Below are positions 33,765 through 41,150 of a DNA stretch of 41,150 nt, piece after piece. The first letter of the stretch is position 1. Each line of letters opens with the position of its first letter. Origin of the DNA: Methylobacterium sp. J-077. Lineage in GTDB: Bacteria; Pseudomonadota; Alphaproteobacteria; Rhizobiales; Beijerinckiaceae. The translations under genes were made by a program, and so were the position numbers. The notes beneath the pieces were generated by a model, which was not told the DNA's origin, searched no databases, and worked only from the letters and a program-made list of their open reading frames with translations. The DNA lies in assembly GCF_022829365.1 (NCBI RefSeq), contig NZ_JAKSYJ010000034.1:1-41150 (forward strand), written 5' to 3'.

Positions 33765-34466
33765 CTACGCGTCGTCGTCCTCATCCTGATGCCGGCCCTT
33801 GAGCTTGGCGAAGACGGAATCGGCGTCGATCCGCTCCTCGCGGCCGCCATGCTCGGCCGTCTCCTCGGGCTCGGGCGCCGTCGAGACTTCGGTAGGCAGG
33901 AGCGAGGCGCCGGATTCGGCCGCCATCGCGGCCGGGCGGTCGGCCGCCGCGCGCTGGACCTCGAAGTCGAGGTTGATCTGGGTGGTCAGGCCCAGGGTCA
34001 CCGGATCCATCGGCTGGAGCGAGCCGGAATTCCAGTGGGTGCGCTCGCGGATCTGCTGGATCGTCGATTTGGTGGTGCCGACCAGGCGGATGATCTGCGA
34101 ATCCTTCAGCTCGGGGTGGTTGCGCAGCAGCCACAGGATGGCGTTGGGCCGGTCCTGGCGGCGCGACAGCGGGGTGTAGCGCGGCCCCTTGGTGGTGCGC
34201 TTCACCTCCGGCAGCTTCACCTTCGAGACGGCGGGCTTGAGCTTGTAGTGCGGCGCCTTCTGGGCCTTCTCGATCTCGTCGCGGGTGAGCTGGCCGGTGG
34301 AGACCGGATCGAGCCCCTTGATGCCGGCCGCGACCTCGCCGTCGGCGATGCCCTTCACCTCGAGCGGGTGCAGCTTGCAGAAGTCGGCGATCTGCTCGAA
34401 GGCCAGGGAGGTGTTCTCGACCAGCCAGACGGCGGTCGCCTTCGGCATCAGCGGACCCTGGGACAT
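33765..34466 (-). CDS. trcR: DUF1013 cell-cycle regulator TrcR
   Basis: The 233-residue product begins MSQGPLMPKATAVWLVENT and continues with LAFEQIADFCKLHPLEVKGIADGEVA, the hallmark of DUF1013. A central NAILWLLRNHPELKDSQIIRLVGTTKSTIQQIRERTHWN has a helix-turn-helix character. The C-terminal 60 residues are acidic and variable. In Caulobacter the family member TrcR is a transcription-associated cell-cycle regulator (recalled). I chose the first ATG (34466), as in relatives. The upstream region is the structured stretch 34741-34870. Confidence 0.9.
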   Translation of the reverse strand: MSQGPLMPKATAVWLVENTSLAFEQIADFCKLHPLEVKGIADGEVAAGIKGLDPVSTGQLTRDEIEKAQKAPHYKLKPAVSKVKLPEVKRTTKGPRYTPLSRRQDRPNAILWLLRNHPELKDSQIIRLVGTTKSTIQQIRERTHWNSGSLQPMDPVTLGLTTQINLDFEVQRAAADRPAAMAAESGASLLPTEVSTAPEPEETAEHGGREERIDADSVFAKLKGRHQDEDDDA

Positions 34467-34740
34467 GTGCTCTCGTGCTCCGGCCTGGCGGGACGGGGGC
34501 CGGGCACCGGGCCGCGGGCTCCGGATGCAGATCCGGAAGTCCCGTCTCACGCTGTCGAATGGGGATGGCTCACTATAGGGCCGCCCGGGGTGGGGCGCAA
34601 TCGCGGGTTCGGCGGTTCGCGGGCGCTTGGCGCCGATTAACCGGCGCCCTGGGCCCGGCTACAAACCGGATGTGAGCGTGACCGCCTCACCCGCGAAGGC
34701 CGCACGCGGCCCGACGCGGCCGGGAGTGCAGAGAATGGTC

Positions 34741-34870
34741 CTCTCTCTGGCATGGTCCAGAAAAGCGAATGGCGAGTGGAGCTTCCGGCTCCGCCTCGCC
34801 ATTCCTCTCTGGGCTTGGCTACACCTAAGCAGGTGAATGCCAGGGATCGGCGGTAGCCGCCGCCGATCCC
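34741..34870. other. Densely structured intergenic element, candidate ncRNA or composite repeat
   Basis: Within 130 bases there are four nested or adjacent stems. CTGGCAT (34747-34753) pairs with ATGCCAG (34837-34843). Inside this lie AATGGCGAG/CTCGCCATT (34768-34803) with inner GGAGC/GCTCC, and CACCT/AGGTG (34822-34835). Next to it is GGGATCGGCGG/CCGCCGATCCC (34843-34870, 11-bp perfect stem). It lies between two minus-strand genes in a 466-bp gap (34467-34932) that has no other feature. The last stem may be the terminator of the 34933-35988 gene. Confidence 0.55.
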
Positions 34871-34932
34871 ACTCCCCAATATAGCGCGGACCGGGACCAG
34901 CAACAACGGCCGCGCGGGGAAGAGCAAGCCCC

Positions 34933-35988
34933 CTACTTCCCCGGCAGCCCGTGGACGATCGGGAAGAACGTGTCCTTCCAATCCTTCGGCTCGGCCTTGA
35001 TGGTCTTCATCGCGTAGAAGTGCCGGGCCTGGAGCATGATCCCGTACGGGGTGGTGGAGAAGGTGGTCCCCGGCTCCTTCATGATCGCCACCAGGGTCTC
35101 GGGGGGCGTCTTGTCGTTGGTGGCGGCGATGTAATCCTTGGCCGCCTGGAGGGGATCCTTGGCGATCTCGGCATTCGCCTCGTCGATGGCGGCCACGATG
35201 GCGGCGGCGAGCTTGGGGTTGCGGGTGAACCAGCCCGTGCGGGCGTAGAAGATCGCGTTGCTCACCGGCTCGCCGACGAGTTCATATGAGTTGAGCACCG
35301 CGTGGATCGCCGGGTTCTGCAGCTCGCGCTGCTGGAACGGCGGCAGCGAGAAATGGCTGTTGACCTCGTTCTGGGGGCTGGCGAGCGCCGCCACCGCGTC
35401 GGGATGGCCGAGCTGGACGGTCAGCGGGTCGAGCCGGGTCGCCCCGTCCGGCCCGAACGCCTTCCTGGCGGCGATCTGCAGCAGCACGGCTTGCGTCGAG
35501 ACCTTCACGGAGGGCAGGGCGATCTTGTCCTTGCCGGAGAAGTCCTTGAGCGTCTTCACGTCCGGGTTGCGGGTGAGCAGCAGCATCGGCGTCGAGCCGA
35601 CCCCGCACAGGCCCTTCACGTCGCCGCGGGTGCGGTCGTTGAGCAGCAGCATGTTGGTCGAGCCGCTGTCGACGATGTCGATGTTGCCCGACAGGAGCGC
35701 GTCGTTGCCGGCCGCGCCGCTGGTCAGGTTCACCCACTCGACCGCGACATCCCCGAGGCCGGCCGCCTTGGCCTGCCTCTCGATCAGCTTGTGCTGCTCG
35801 GCGAGCACCGCCGGCAGGTAGACGAAGCCGGGCTGCCGGCTGATCCGGACCTTGGCATCGTCGGCCTTCGCCGGGACGGCAAACGGGATGGCGAGCGCCA
35901 GGCCGGCCAGCAGCAGCGCGGCGGGCCCGCCCCGGAAGAGGCGGCGGCAGATCCCCGGACTCGCGAACGCCCGCGACGCACGCACCAT
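34933..35988 (-). CDS. NMT1/SsuA-type ABC transporter substrate-binding protein
   Basis: The ATG at 35988 is preceded by GGGGAGGAACGAC, an ideal site. Residues 1-43 include a basic stretch and a long signal segment ending VPAKADD. The mature protein follows the NMT1/TauA/SsuA layout: VRISRQPGFVYLPAVLAEQHKLIERQA, then GNIDIVDSGSTNMLLLND and LKDFSGKDKIALPSVKVSTQA. These proteins feed nitrate, sulfonate, taurine or pyrimidine-like importers. No permease or ATPase lies next to it, so the ligand is open. Total 351 residues. Confidence 0.88.
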   Translation of the reverse strand: MVRASRAFASPGICRRLFRGGPAALLLAGLALAIPFAVPAKADDAKVRISRQPGFVYLPAVLAEQHKLIERQAKAAGLGDVAVEWVNLTSGAAGNDALLSGNIDIVDSGSTNMLLLNDRTRGDVKGLCGVGSTPMLLLTRNPDVKTLKDFSGKDKIALPSVKVSTQAVLLQIAARKAFGPDGATRLDPLTVQLGHPDAVAALASPQNEVNSHFSLPPFQQRELQNPAIHAVLNSYELVGEPVSNAIFYARTGWFTRNPKLAAAIVAAIDEANAEIAKDPLQAAKDYIAATNDKTPPETLVAIMKEPGTTFSTTPYGIMLQARHFYAMKTIKAEPKDWKDTFFPIVHGLPGK

Positions 35989-36158
35989 GTCGTTCCTCCC
36001 CGTCGCCCCGCCGGCTTCATGTCCGGATCCGGCCTTTATTGACGGCAAGTGGACAGGCTCAGGCCATTAAGCGCAAGGCCCGCGGCAGTCTTCACGGCGC
36101 GGTAACGGTAACGTTGCACACTGTCTCCGCGTGAAATTTTCGTCCCGGGGGCGGACTC

Positions 36159-37835
36159 GTGAAGATCGGCATCGGGGCGAAGCTCCACACCATCACGGCC
36201 ACGGCGCTGATCGGCATCGCGGTGGTCTCGGGCATCGGCCTGCTCAACCTGAAATCGCAGGTGGAGCAGGACCGCATGGCCAAGACCCGCAACCTGACGG
36301 ACGCGGCCTACGGCGTGGCGGCGTATTTCGAGGGCGAGGAGCGGGCCGGGCGGCTGTCGCGGGCCGACGCCCAGGGCGCGGCGATCCGGGCCGTGAAGAC
36401 GCTCCGCTACGACGGCCAGGAATATTTCTGGATCAACGACATGCAGCCCCGCATGGTCGCCCATCCGATGAAGCCCGAGCTCGAGGGCAAGGACCTCGCG
36501 GGCGTCCAGGATCCCACCGGCAAGCGCTTGTTCGTGGACTTCGTCGAGACCGTGAAGCGGCAGGGCCAAGGCTTCGTCGATTATTACTGGCCCAAGGCCG
36601 GGTCCGACGCGCCGGTCCCGAAGCTGTCCTACGTGCGCGGCTTCGCCCCCTGGGGCTGGGTGATCGGCACCGGCATCTATGCCGACGACACCGCGGCGAT
36701 CCTGTGGGACGCGGCCTGGCGGGCGGCGGCCGGGATGCTGGTGGTGATCGCGCTGATCGGCCTGCTGGCGGCCCTGATCGGCCGGCGGGTGACCCGGCCG
36801 CTCCTGGCCCTGAACCGGGCCATGCACCGCCTCGCGGCGGGCGACACCGGCGCCGCGGTGCCGGAGCGCGGGCGCAGCAACGAGATCGGCGCGATGGCCG
36901 GCGCCGTGCAGGTGTTCAAGGACGCGCTGATCGCCAAGGCCGAGACGGATGCCCGCGCCGCCGACGGCGCCGAGGGCGCTGCCCGCCGCGCCGCTGCCCT
37001 CGACCGCCTGACCCGGGCCTTCGAGACCCGGGCGGGCGCGCTGAGCCGGGGCCTCGCGGCGGCGGCCTCCGAGCTCGAAGTCACCGCCCAGGCGATGACC
37101 GCCACGGCCGCCCGCGGCACCGAGCGCTCCGGCGCGGTCACCGCCCAGGCGGCCGGAACCTCGGCGGACGTCCAGACCGCAGCGGCGGCCACCGAGGAGA
37201 TGTCGGCCTCGGTCCAGGAGATCGCCGGGCAGGTGCACCGCACCTCGGAGATCGCCGGCCGGGCGGCCGAGACCACGCGCCAGGGCGAGGCGACCGTGCG
37301 GGCGCTGGCTGACGGCACCGAGCGGATCGGCGACGTGGTCGCCCTCATTTCCGGCATCGCCGCGCAGACCAACCTGCTGGCGTTGAACGCCACCATCGAG
37401 GCGGCGCGCGCCGGGGAGGCGGGACGCGGCTTCGCGGTGGTGGCAAGCGAGGTCAAGGAACTGGCCGGCCAGACCGCCAAGGCCACCGACGAGATCTCGG
37501 CCCAGATCGGCCGGATCCAGGGCGAGACCCGGCAGGCCGTGGCGGCGATCGGCGAGGTCGGCCAGACTATCGCGGAGATGCGCAGCATCGCGGTCGGGGT
37601 CGCGGCCGCCATGGAGCAGCAGAACGCCGCGATCCAGGAGATCGTGCGCGGGGTGGTGAGCGCCGCCTCGGGGGCGCAGGCGGTGTCGGGCAGCATCGCC
37701 GACCTGCGCCAGGGCGCCGATGAGACCGGGCTCGCCTCCGAGCAGGTCCTGGCCGCCGCCCGCGACCTCACCCGCGGCTCGGACGACCTCGACCAGGCGG
37801 TCAAGGCGTTCCTGGCCGAGGTGAAGGCTGCCTGA
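36159..37835 (+). CDS. Methyl-accepting chemotaxis protein with single-Cache (sCache_2) sensor
   Basis: The GTG at 36159 gives 558 residues. A TM helix (about 8-30) is followed by a periplasmic sCache_2 domain (about 33-185; [20 protein letters not shown], then [24 protein letters not shown]), TM2 (190-212), HAMP (210-265) and the coiled signalling domain. The hairpin tip [21 protein letters not shown] is intact. There is no C-terminal CheR-tethering pentapeptide. The ligand is probably a small organic acid, as for related sCache sensors. Its stop is followed by repeat copy 3. Confidence 0.93.
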   Translation: MKIGIGAKLHTITATALIGIAVVSGIGLLNLKSQVEQDRMAKTRNLTDAAYGVAAYFEGEERAGRLSRADAQGAAIRAVKTLRYDGQEYFWINDMQPRMVAHPMKPELEGKDLAGVQDPTGKRLFVDFVETVKRQGQGFVDYYWPKAGSDAPVPKLSYVRGFAPWGWVIGTGIYADDTAAILWDAAWRAAAGMLVVIALIGLLAALIGRRVTRPLLALNRAMHRLAAGDTGAAVPERGRSNEIGAMAGAVQVFKDALIAKAETDARAADGAEGAARRAAALDRLTRAFETRAGALSRGLAAAASELEVTAQAMTATAARGTERSGAVTAQAAGTSADVQTAAAATEEMSASVQEIAGQVHRTSEIAGRAAETTRQGEATVRALADGTERIGDVVALISGIAAQTNLLALNATIEAARAGEAGRGFAVVASEVKELAGQTAKATDEISAQIGRIQGETRQAVAAIGEVGQTIAEMRSIAVGVAAAMEQQNAAIQEIVRGVVSAASGAQAVSGSIADLRQGADETGLASEQVLAAARDLTRGSDDLDQAVKAFLAEVKAA

Positions 37836-37844
37836 GCGCCGAAA

Positions 37845-37985
37845 CCGGGTTTCCAAGGGGCTCAGCCCTTTGGCGGGGTTCGGGGCAGGACCTCTAGGAC
37901 TTGGCCCCTGATGTATCGGGCAAAGCCCGACAGCAGGGTTCCACCCTGCACCCGCAAAAGGTCTCGACCTTTTGAATCCGGGATT
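37845..37985. repeat. Palindromic intergenic repeat, copy 3 (longest form)
   Basis: It fills the gap between the convergent chemoreceptor and hydrolase genes. Hairpins: CCAAGGGGC/GCCCTTTGG (37853-37873, one G-T pair), GGGGC...GCCCC (37882-37908), TCGGGC/GCCCGA (37916-37930, only in this copy), GCAGGGT/ACCCTGC (37933-37949) and AAAAGGTC/GACCTTTT (37956-37973), then GAATCCGGGATT. It is the reverse orientation of copy 2. Confidence 0.85.
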
Positions 37986-37986
37986 T

Positions 37987-38850
37987 TCAAGTCTCGGCGG
38001 CCAGGAACGCCGCCACCGCGTTCGAGAATTCCGGGGTGCGCAGGTAGCCGTAGGATTTGTGCCGGTTCTCGGTGTCGTCCGGCCGCCGGTAGGCGTTGAT
38101 CACCGGTACGTCGCGGATCCGCACCCCGGCGGCGTTCGGCGGGTAGATCGCGGCGAGGTCGTCGCCCACCGTGGCGATGTCCTGGCGGTCCATCAGGTTG
38201 GTCCAGGCCGTGACGGCGTCCGGCACGCGCAGGTCGCCGTGCTCGGCGGCGAGCTTCAGCTTCAGTTCGGCGAGCCCCAGCGGCGAGCCGAGGGTGACCA
38301 GGGTGCAGCGGGGCAGGGCGGTTCCGTCCCGCTCGGCGGCCCGCAGCACGTCGTAGGCGATCAGCCCGCCCATCGAGTGCGCGGCGATCAGCACGGCGCG
38401 GTCCGCCGCCTCGGCCAGGGCCTCGCGCAGGCGTGCCCGGGCCGCGTTCCGGAACGCCGCGTCCTCGTGATAGCCCCAGAGGTCGTCGAGGCGGTATTCC
38501 AGGATCAGGTCGTCGACCGGGGTGAGCCCGGTGGCCTCCTGCAGATGCGAGAGGCCGCGGTAGATCCGGTCGGTGAGGGTTGGCTCGCCGGACGCGGGAT
38601 CCTGCGCCGGGGACGGGAACGGGCCGGTACCGGGATCGGCGCTGTAGGGCTCGCGATTGCGGTCGCCGGCCAGGGGCTCGGGGTAGCGCAGGTCCGCCCA
38701 GTAGACGAACGTGAACGGCACCTCGGGCGCCGCGCTCCCGAGATTGCGGGCGAGGCCCTCCAGGATCGCCGCCCGCCACCAGGCCGCCTTCTCATCCCGG
38801 GGCGGCTTGTTGGCGAGCCCGTGGATGCCGATGAGTGCCGTCCGACCCAG
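37987..38850 (-). CDS. Alpha/beta hydrolase with apparent CTG start codon
   Basis: The coding frame extends well upstream of the first ATG/GTG-type codon (GTG at 38721). The sequence GRTALIGIHGLANKPP, a strand plus oxyanion-type HG motif expected at the very N-terminus, is encoded just after CTG at 38848-38850. GGAGGAG lies 6 bases before that CTG, and the frame back to the TGA at 38944-38946 has no ATG, GTG or TTG. The nucleophile motif is AHSMGG (LIAAHSMGGLIAYDV). About 287 residues, no signal peptide; substrate unknown. It follows prs on the same strand, 93 bp away. Confidence 0.8.
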   Translation of the reverse strand: MGRTALIGIHGLANKPPRDEKAAWWRAAILEGLARNLGSAAPEVPFTFVYWADLRYPEPLAGDRNREPYSADPGTGPFPSPAQDPASGEPTLTDRIYRGLSHLQEATGLTPVDDLILEYRLDDLWGYHEDAAFRNAARARLREALAEAADRAVLIAAHSMGGLIAYDVLRAAERDGTALPRCTLVTLGSPLGLAELKLKLAAEHGDLRVPDAVTAWTNLMDRQDIATVGDDLAAIYPPNAAGVRIRDVPVINAYRRPDDTENRHKSYGYLRTPEFSNAVAAFLAAET

Positions 38851-38943
38851 TGCCCGCTCCTCCCGGATCGGCGATGCGTCCGCGCCGGCGAGATAGCGCC
38901 GGATGTCGCCGCCGGCACTGCGGCGAATTCTTCCACGCCGTGG

Positions 38944-39888
<945 letters not shown>

Positions 39889-40062
39889 GACGTCCGCCCA
39901 CTCGCGGCCGAGCTTCGCGCCGCGCTCCGAATACCGGCCCGCACCGGGCCGGATCGATCTGATGACGGGCGAGGCTCTTAGCAGCGGGCCGGAGGTGTCA
40001 CAATGCCTTCACGGGCGCGCCGCACAGGCGCGCGCCCGGAACGGCCGGTCCGGGCAGGGCGC

Positions 40063-40299
40063 TCAGATGGCCGGCGGCTCCAGCAGCCGGTGCAGGTGGA
40101 CCACGAAGTAGCGGGTCTGCGCGCTGTCGACGGTGGCCTGGGCCTTGGCCCGCCAGGCGGCCTGCGCGGAGGCGTAGTCCGGGAAGATGCCGACGATGTC
40201 GAGGCCCTTGATGTCCCGGAACTGGACGCCGTCGAGATCCTGCAACTCACCACCGAAGACCAAATGCAGCTTCTGGTCGCTATCGATCGCCGTCGCCAT
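40063..40299 (-). CDS. DUF4170-family small protein (78 aa)
   Basis: The ATG at 40299 follows GGAG at 6-base spacing, so I preferred it to the GTG two codons upstream. The sequence KLHLVFGGELQDLDGVQFRD, DIVGIFPDYASAQAAWRAKAQ, then RYFVVHLHRLLEP is the full DUF4170 pattern, confined mainly to alphaproteobacteria. It forms a compact alpha/beta domain. Function is unknown; in this order it is commonly near prs (recalled, not checked). Confidence 0.9.
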   Translation of the reverse strand: MATAIDSDQKLHLVFGGELQDLDGVQFRDIKGLDIVGIFPDYASAQAAWRAKAQATVDSAQTRYFVVHLHRLLEPPAI

Positions 40300-40461
40300 G
40301 ACCACTCCTCAAACGTTCGTCCGCGGCGCACGCGAGACGCCCCGCGCCGGCGATTCCATCGACGGCTTCTTCGACGGTTTCTCGGCGGACCGCAACCGCA
40401 CCGCAAGGCGCGGCGACGCGGCGGGTACGAAACCACCCGGGCCTCATGCTAGGGGCGGCGG

Positions 40462-40878
40462 ATGACACGCATGCTCCTCCGCGTCGCCACCCTCGCGCTC
40501 GGCCTCTCGGCCATGCCGGCGCTGGGACAGCCGGCGGCCAAGGCGCCGGCCCGGCCCGGCCAGGACCGGGCCGCCCACGACAAGACCGGTCCGGACCGGA
40601 AGGGCGCCGGTCAGGTGATCGGCTGCCCGTCCCTGGCCAATTACCGGATGCTGCTGCACGACGGCGCCGCCGCGGCCGCGTCCGTGCTGGCCGATCCCAA
40701 GGCGGACCACCTCGGCTGCACCCTGGTGACCCGCAGCGACATCACCGGCTTGGTCGACCGGGTGACCCTGGGCGACCGGAGCTACGAATGCGCCGCCTTG
40801 CCGACGACCACGGTCTGCCACTGGATGGAGGCGGGAGCGGCCGCGCGCCCCGCCCCGGCGGCCGCCGCCAAGCGCTGA
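40462..40878 (+). CDS. Small secreted protein of unknown function (138 aa)
   Basis: Residues 1-22 form a signal peptide (MLLRVATLALGLSAMPALGQ). A Pro/Lys/Asp-rich linker (about 23-50) precedes a short domain with four cysteines: GCPSLANYRMLLHDG, HLGCTLV, SYECAALP and TVCHWMEAG. This suggests two disulfides in the periplasm. The tail is Ala/Pro-rich. I do not recognise the family. It is divergent from the DUF4170 gene. Confidence 0.7.
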   Translation: MTRMLLRVATLALGLSAMPALGQPAAKAPARPGQDRAAHDKTGPDRKGAGQVIGCPSLANYRMLLHDGAAAAASVLADPKADHLGCTLVTRSDITGLVDRVTLGDRSYECAALPTTTVCHWMEAGAAARPAPAAAAKR

Positions 40879-41150
40879 GGACCGCGCAGCGCCCCAAGGG
40901 CCTGAATTCAACCCGCTTGGCCGTTTGAAGGGCTGCCTTGGGTGGACTTCCGCCGGTCCGCTTTCGGACGGCAGCGTACTTGAGCAGACGTTGCCGTCGC
41001 GCCCGCTCACGACCCAGGCTGTGTAAAAACTCAGGTCCACGCCGAAATCGTGGAACGATCTCCTACGCTGCTGCCATTTGACCATCCAAAATGGCGGCGG
41101 CGATGCCATCAGAATGCCTGCGCCGGCCGTGGCCCGGGGCGCACGAGGGA
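40879..41150. other. Terminal intergenic stretch, possible insertion-sequence end
   Basis: No credible gene. The motif GGCTGTGTAAAAACTCAG at 41018-41035 resembles the end of some IS5/IS1182-type insertion sequences, but no transposase is visible before the window ends. Low confidence. Confidence 0.2.

Noticed and set aside
36095..36115. Tandem GGTAAC direct repeat upstream of the chemoreceptor
   Set aside because: Two adjacent hexamer copies only; too short and without a known regulator to call an operator.
36036..37856. 606-codon minus-strand open frame opposite the chemoreceptor gene
   Set aside because: The real gene is the plus-strand MCP with Cache, HAMP and signalling domains.
40879..41150. 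Complete insertion sequence at the right edge
   Set aside because: Only a motif resembling an IS end is visible. There is no transposase sequence and no second terminal repeat in the window.

Overview
The window is about 41 kb of very GC-rich, gene-dense bacterial chromosome. The gene content points to an alphaproteobacterium of the Rhizobiales, most likely Methylobacterium or a close relative (inference). The supporting genes are a class I lysyl-tRNA synthetase, a FYDLN acid-domain protein, a DUF1013/TrcR cell-cycle regulator, a DUF4170 protein, an MntR/MntH pair and a small secreted protein with a GCGPG...CRP motif. I see no rRNA, tRNA, CRISPR array, prophage or complete insertion sequence.

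Layout. 1-2235: 3' end of an outer-membrane beta-barrel gene, then a low-density stretch with a decayed DUF5872-like ORF, small hydrophilic ORFs and a secreted Cys/Pro/Arg-rich protein. 2236-6598: L-serine ammonia-lyase, several small conserved-looking unknowns, the FYDLN protein, a YkgJ-type Cys-cluster protein and a cold-shock protein. 6723-9571: a membrane glycosyltransferase with a type II secretion ATPase-like N-terminal domain, divergent from a periplasmic solute-binding protein. 9640-13149: a ParE-type toxin pair, LysRS, a flavin-binding PNPOx-like protein and a MazEF pair. 13261-21545: three minus-strand genes (transglutaminase-DUF2126, circularly permuted ATP-grasp fused to alpha-E, transglutaminase) divergent from a Zn-ribbon metallopeptidase. 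This looks like a little-understood peptide-ligation/proteolysis system and is the most intriguing gene set here. 21562-24946: DUF6883/DUF4926 pair, MntR-MntH with a clear operator, and Phd/VapC. 25064-29199: a ThDP enzyme of the benzoylformate decarboxylase/acetolactate synthase type, an FAD oxidoreductase and a LysR regulator. 29797-33704: HD-GYP response regulator, acetylpolyamine amidohydrolase and an MFS carrier. 33765-41150: TrcR, an NMT1-type binding protein, a chemoreceptor, an alpha/beta hydrolase, PRPP synthetase, a DUF4170 protein and a small secreted protein.

Non-coding structure is notable. Three copies of a palindromic repeat (26837-26898, 30981-31103, 37845-37985) keep their hairpins through compensatory changes, and one copy is translated into the C-terminus of the HD-GYP protein. 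A separate densely folded intergenic region lies at 34741-34870. Operator-like inverted repeats precede mntH, mazEF and phd-vapC. The alpha/beta hydrolase appears to start at CTG behind a strong Shine-Dalgarno sequence.
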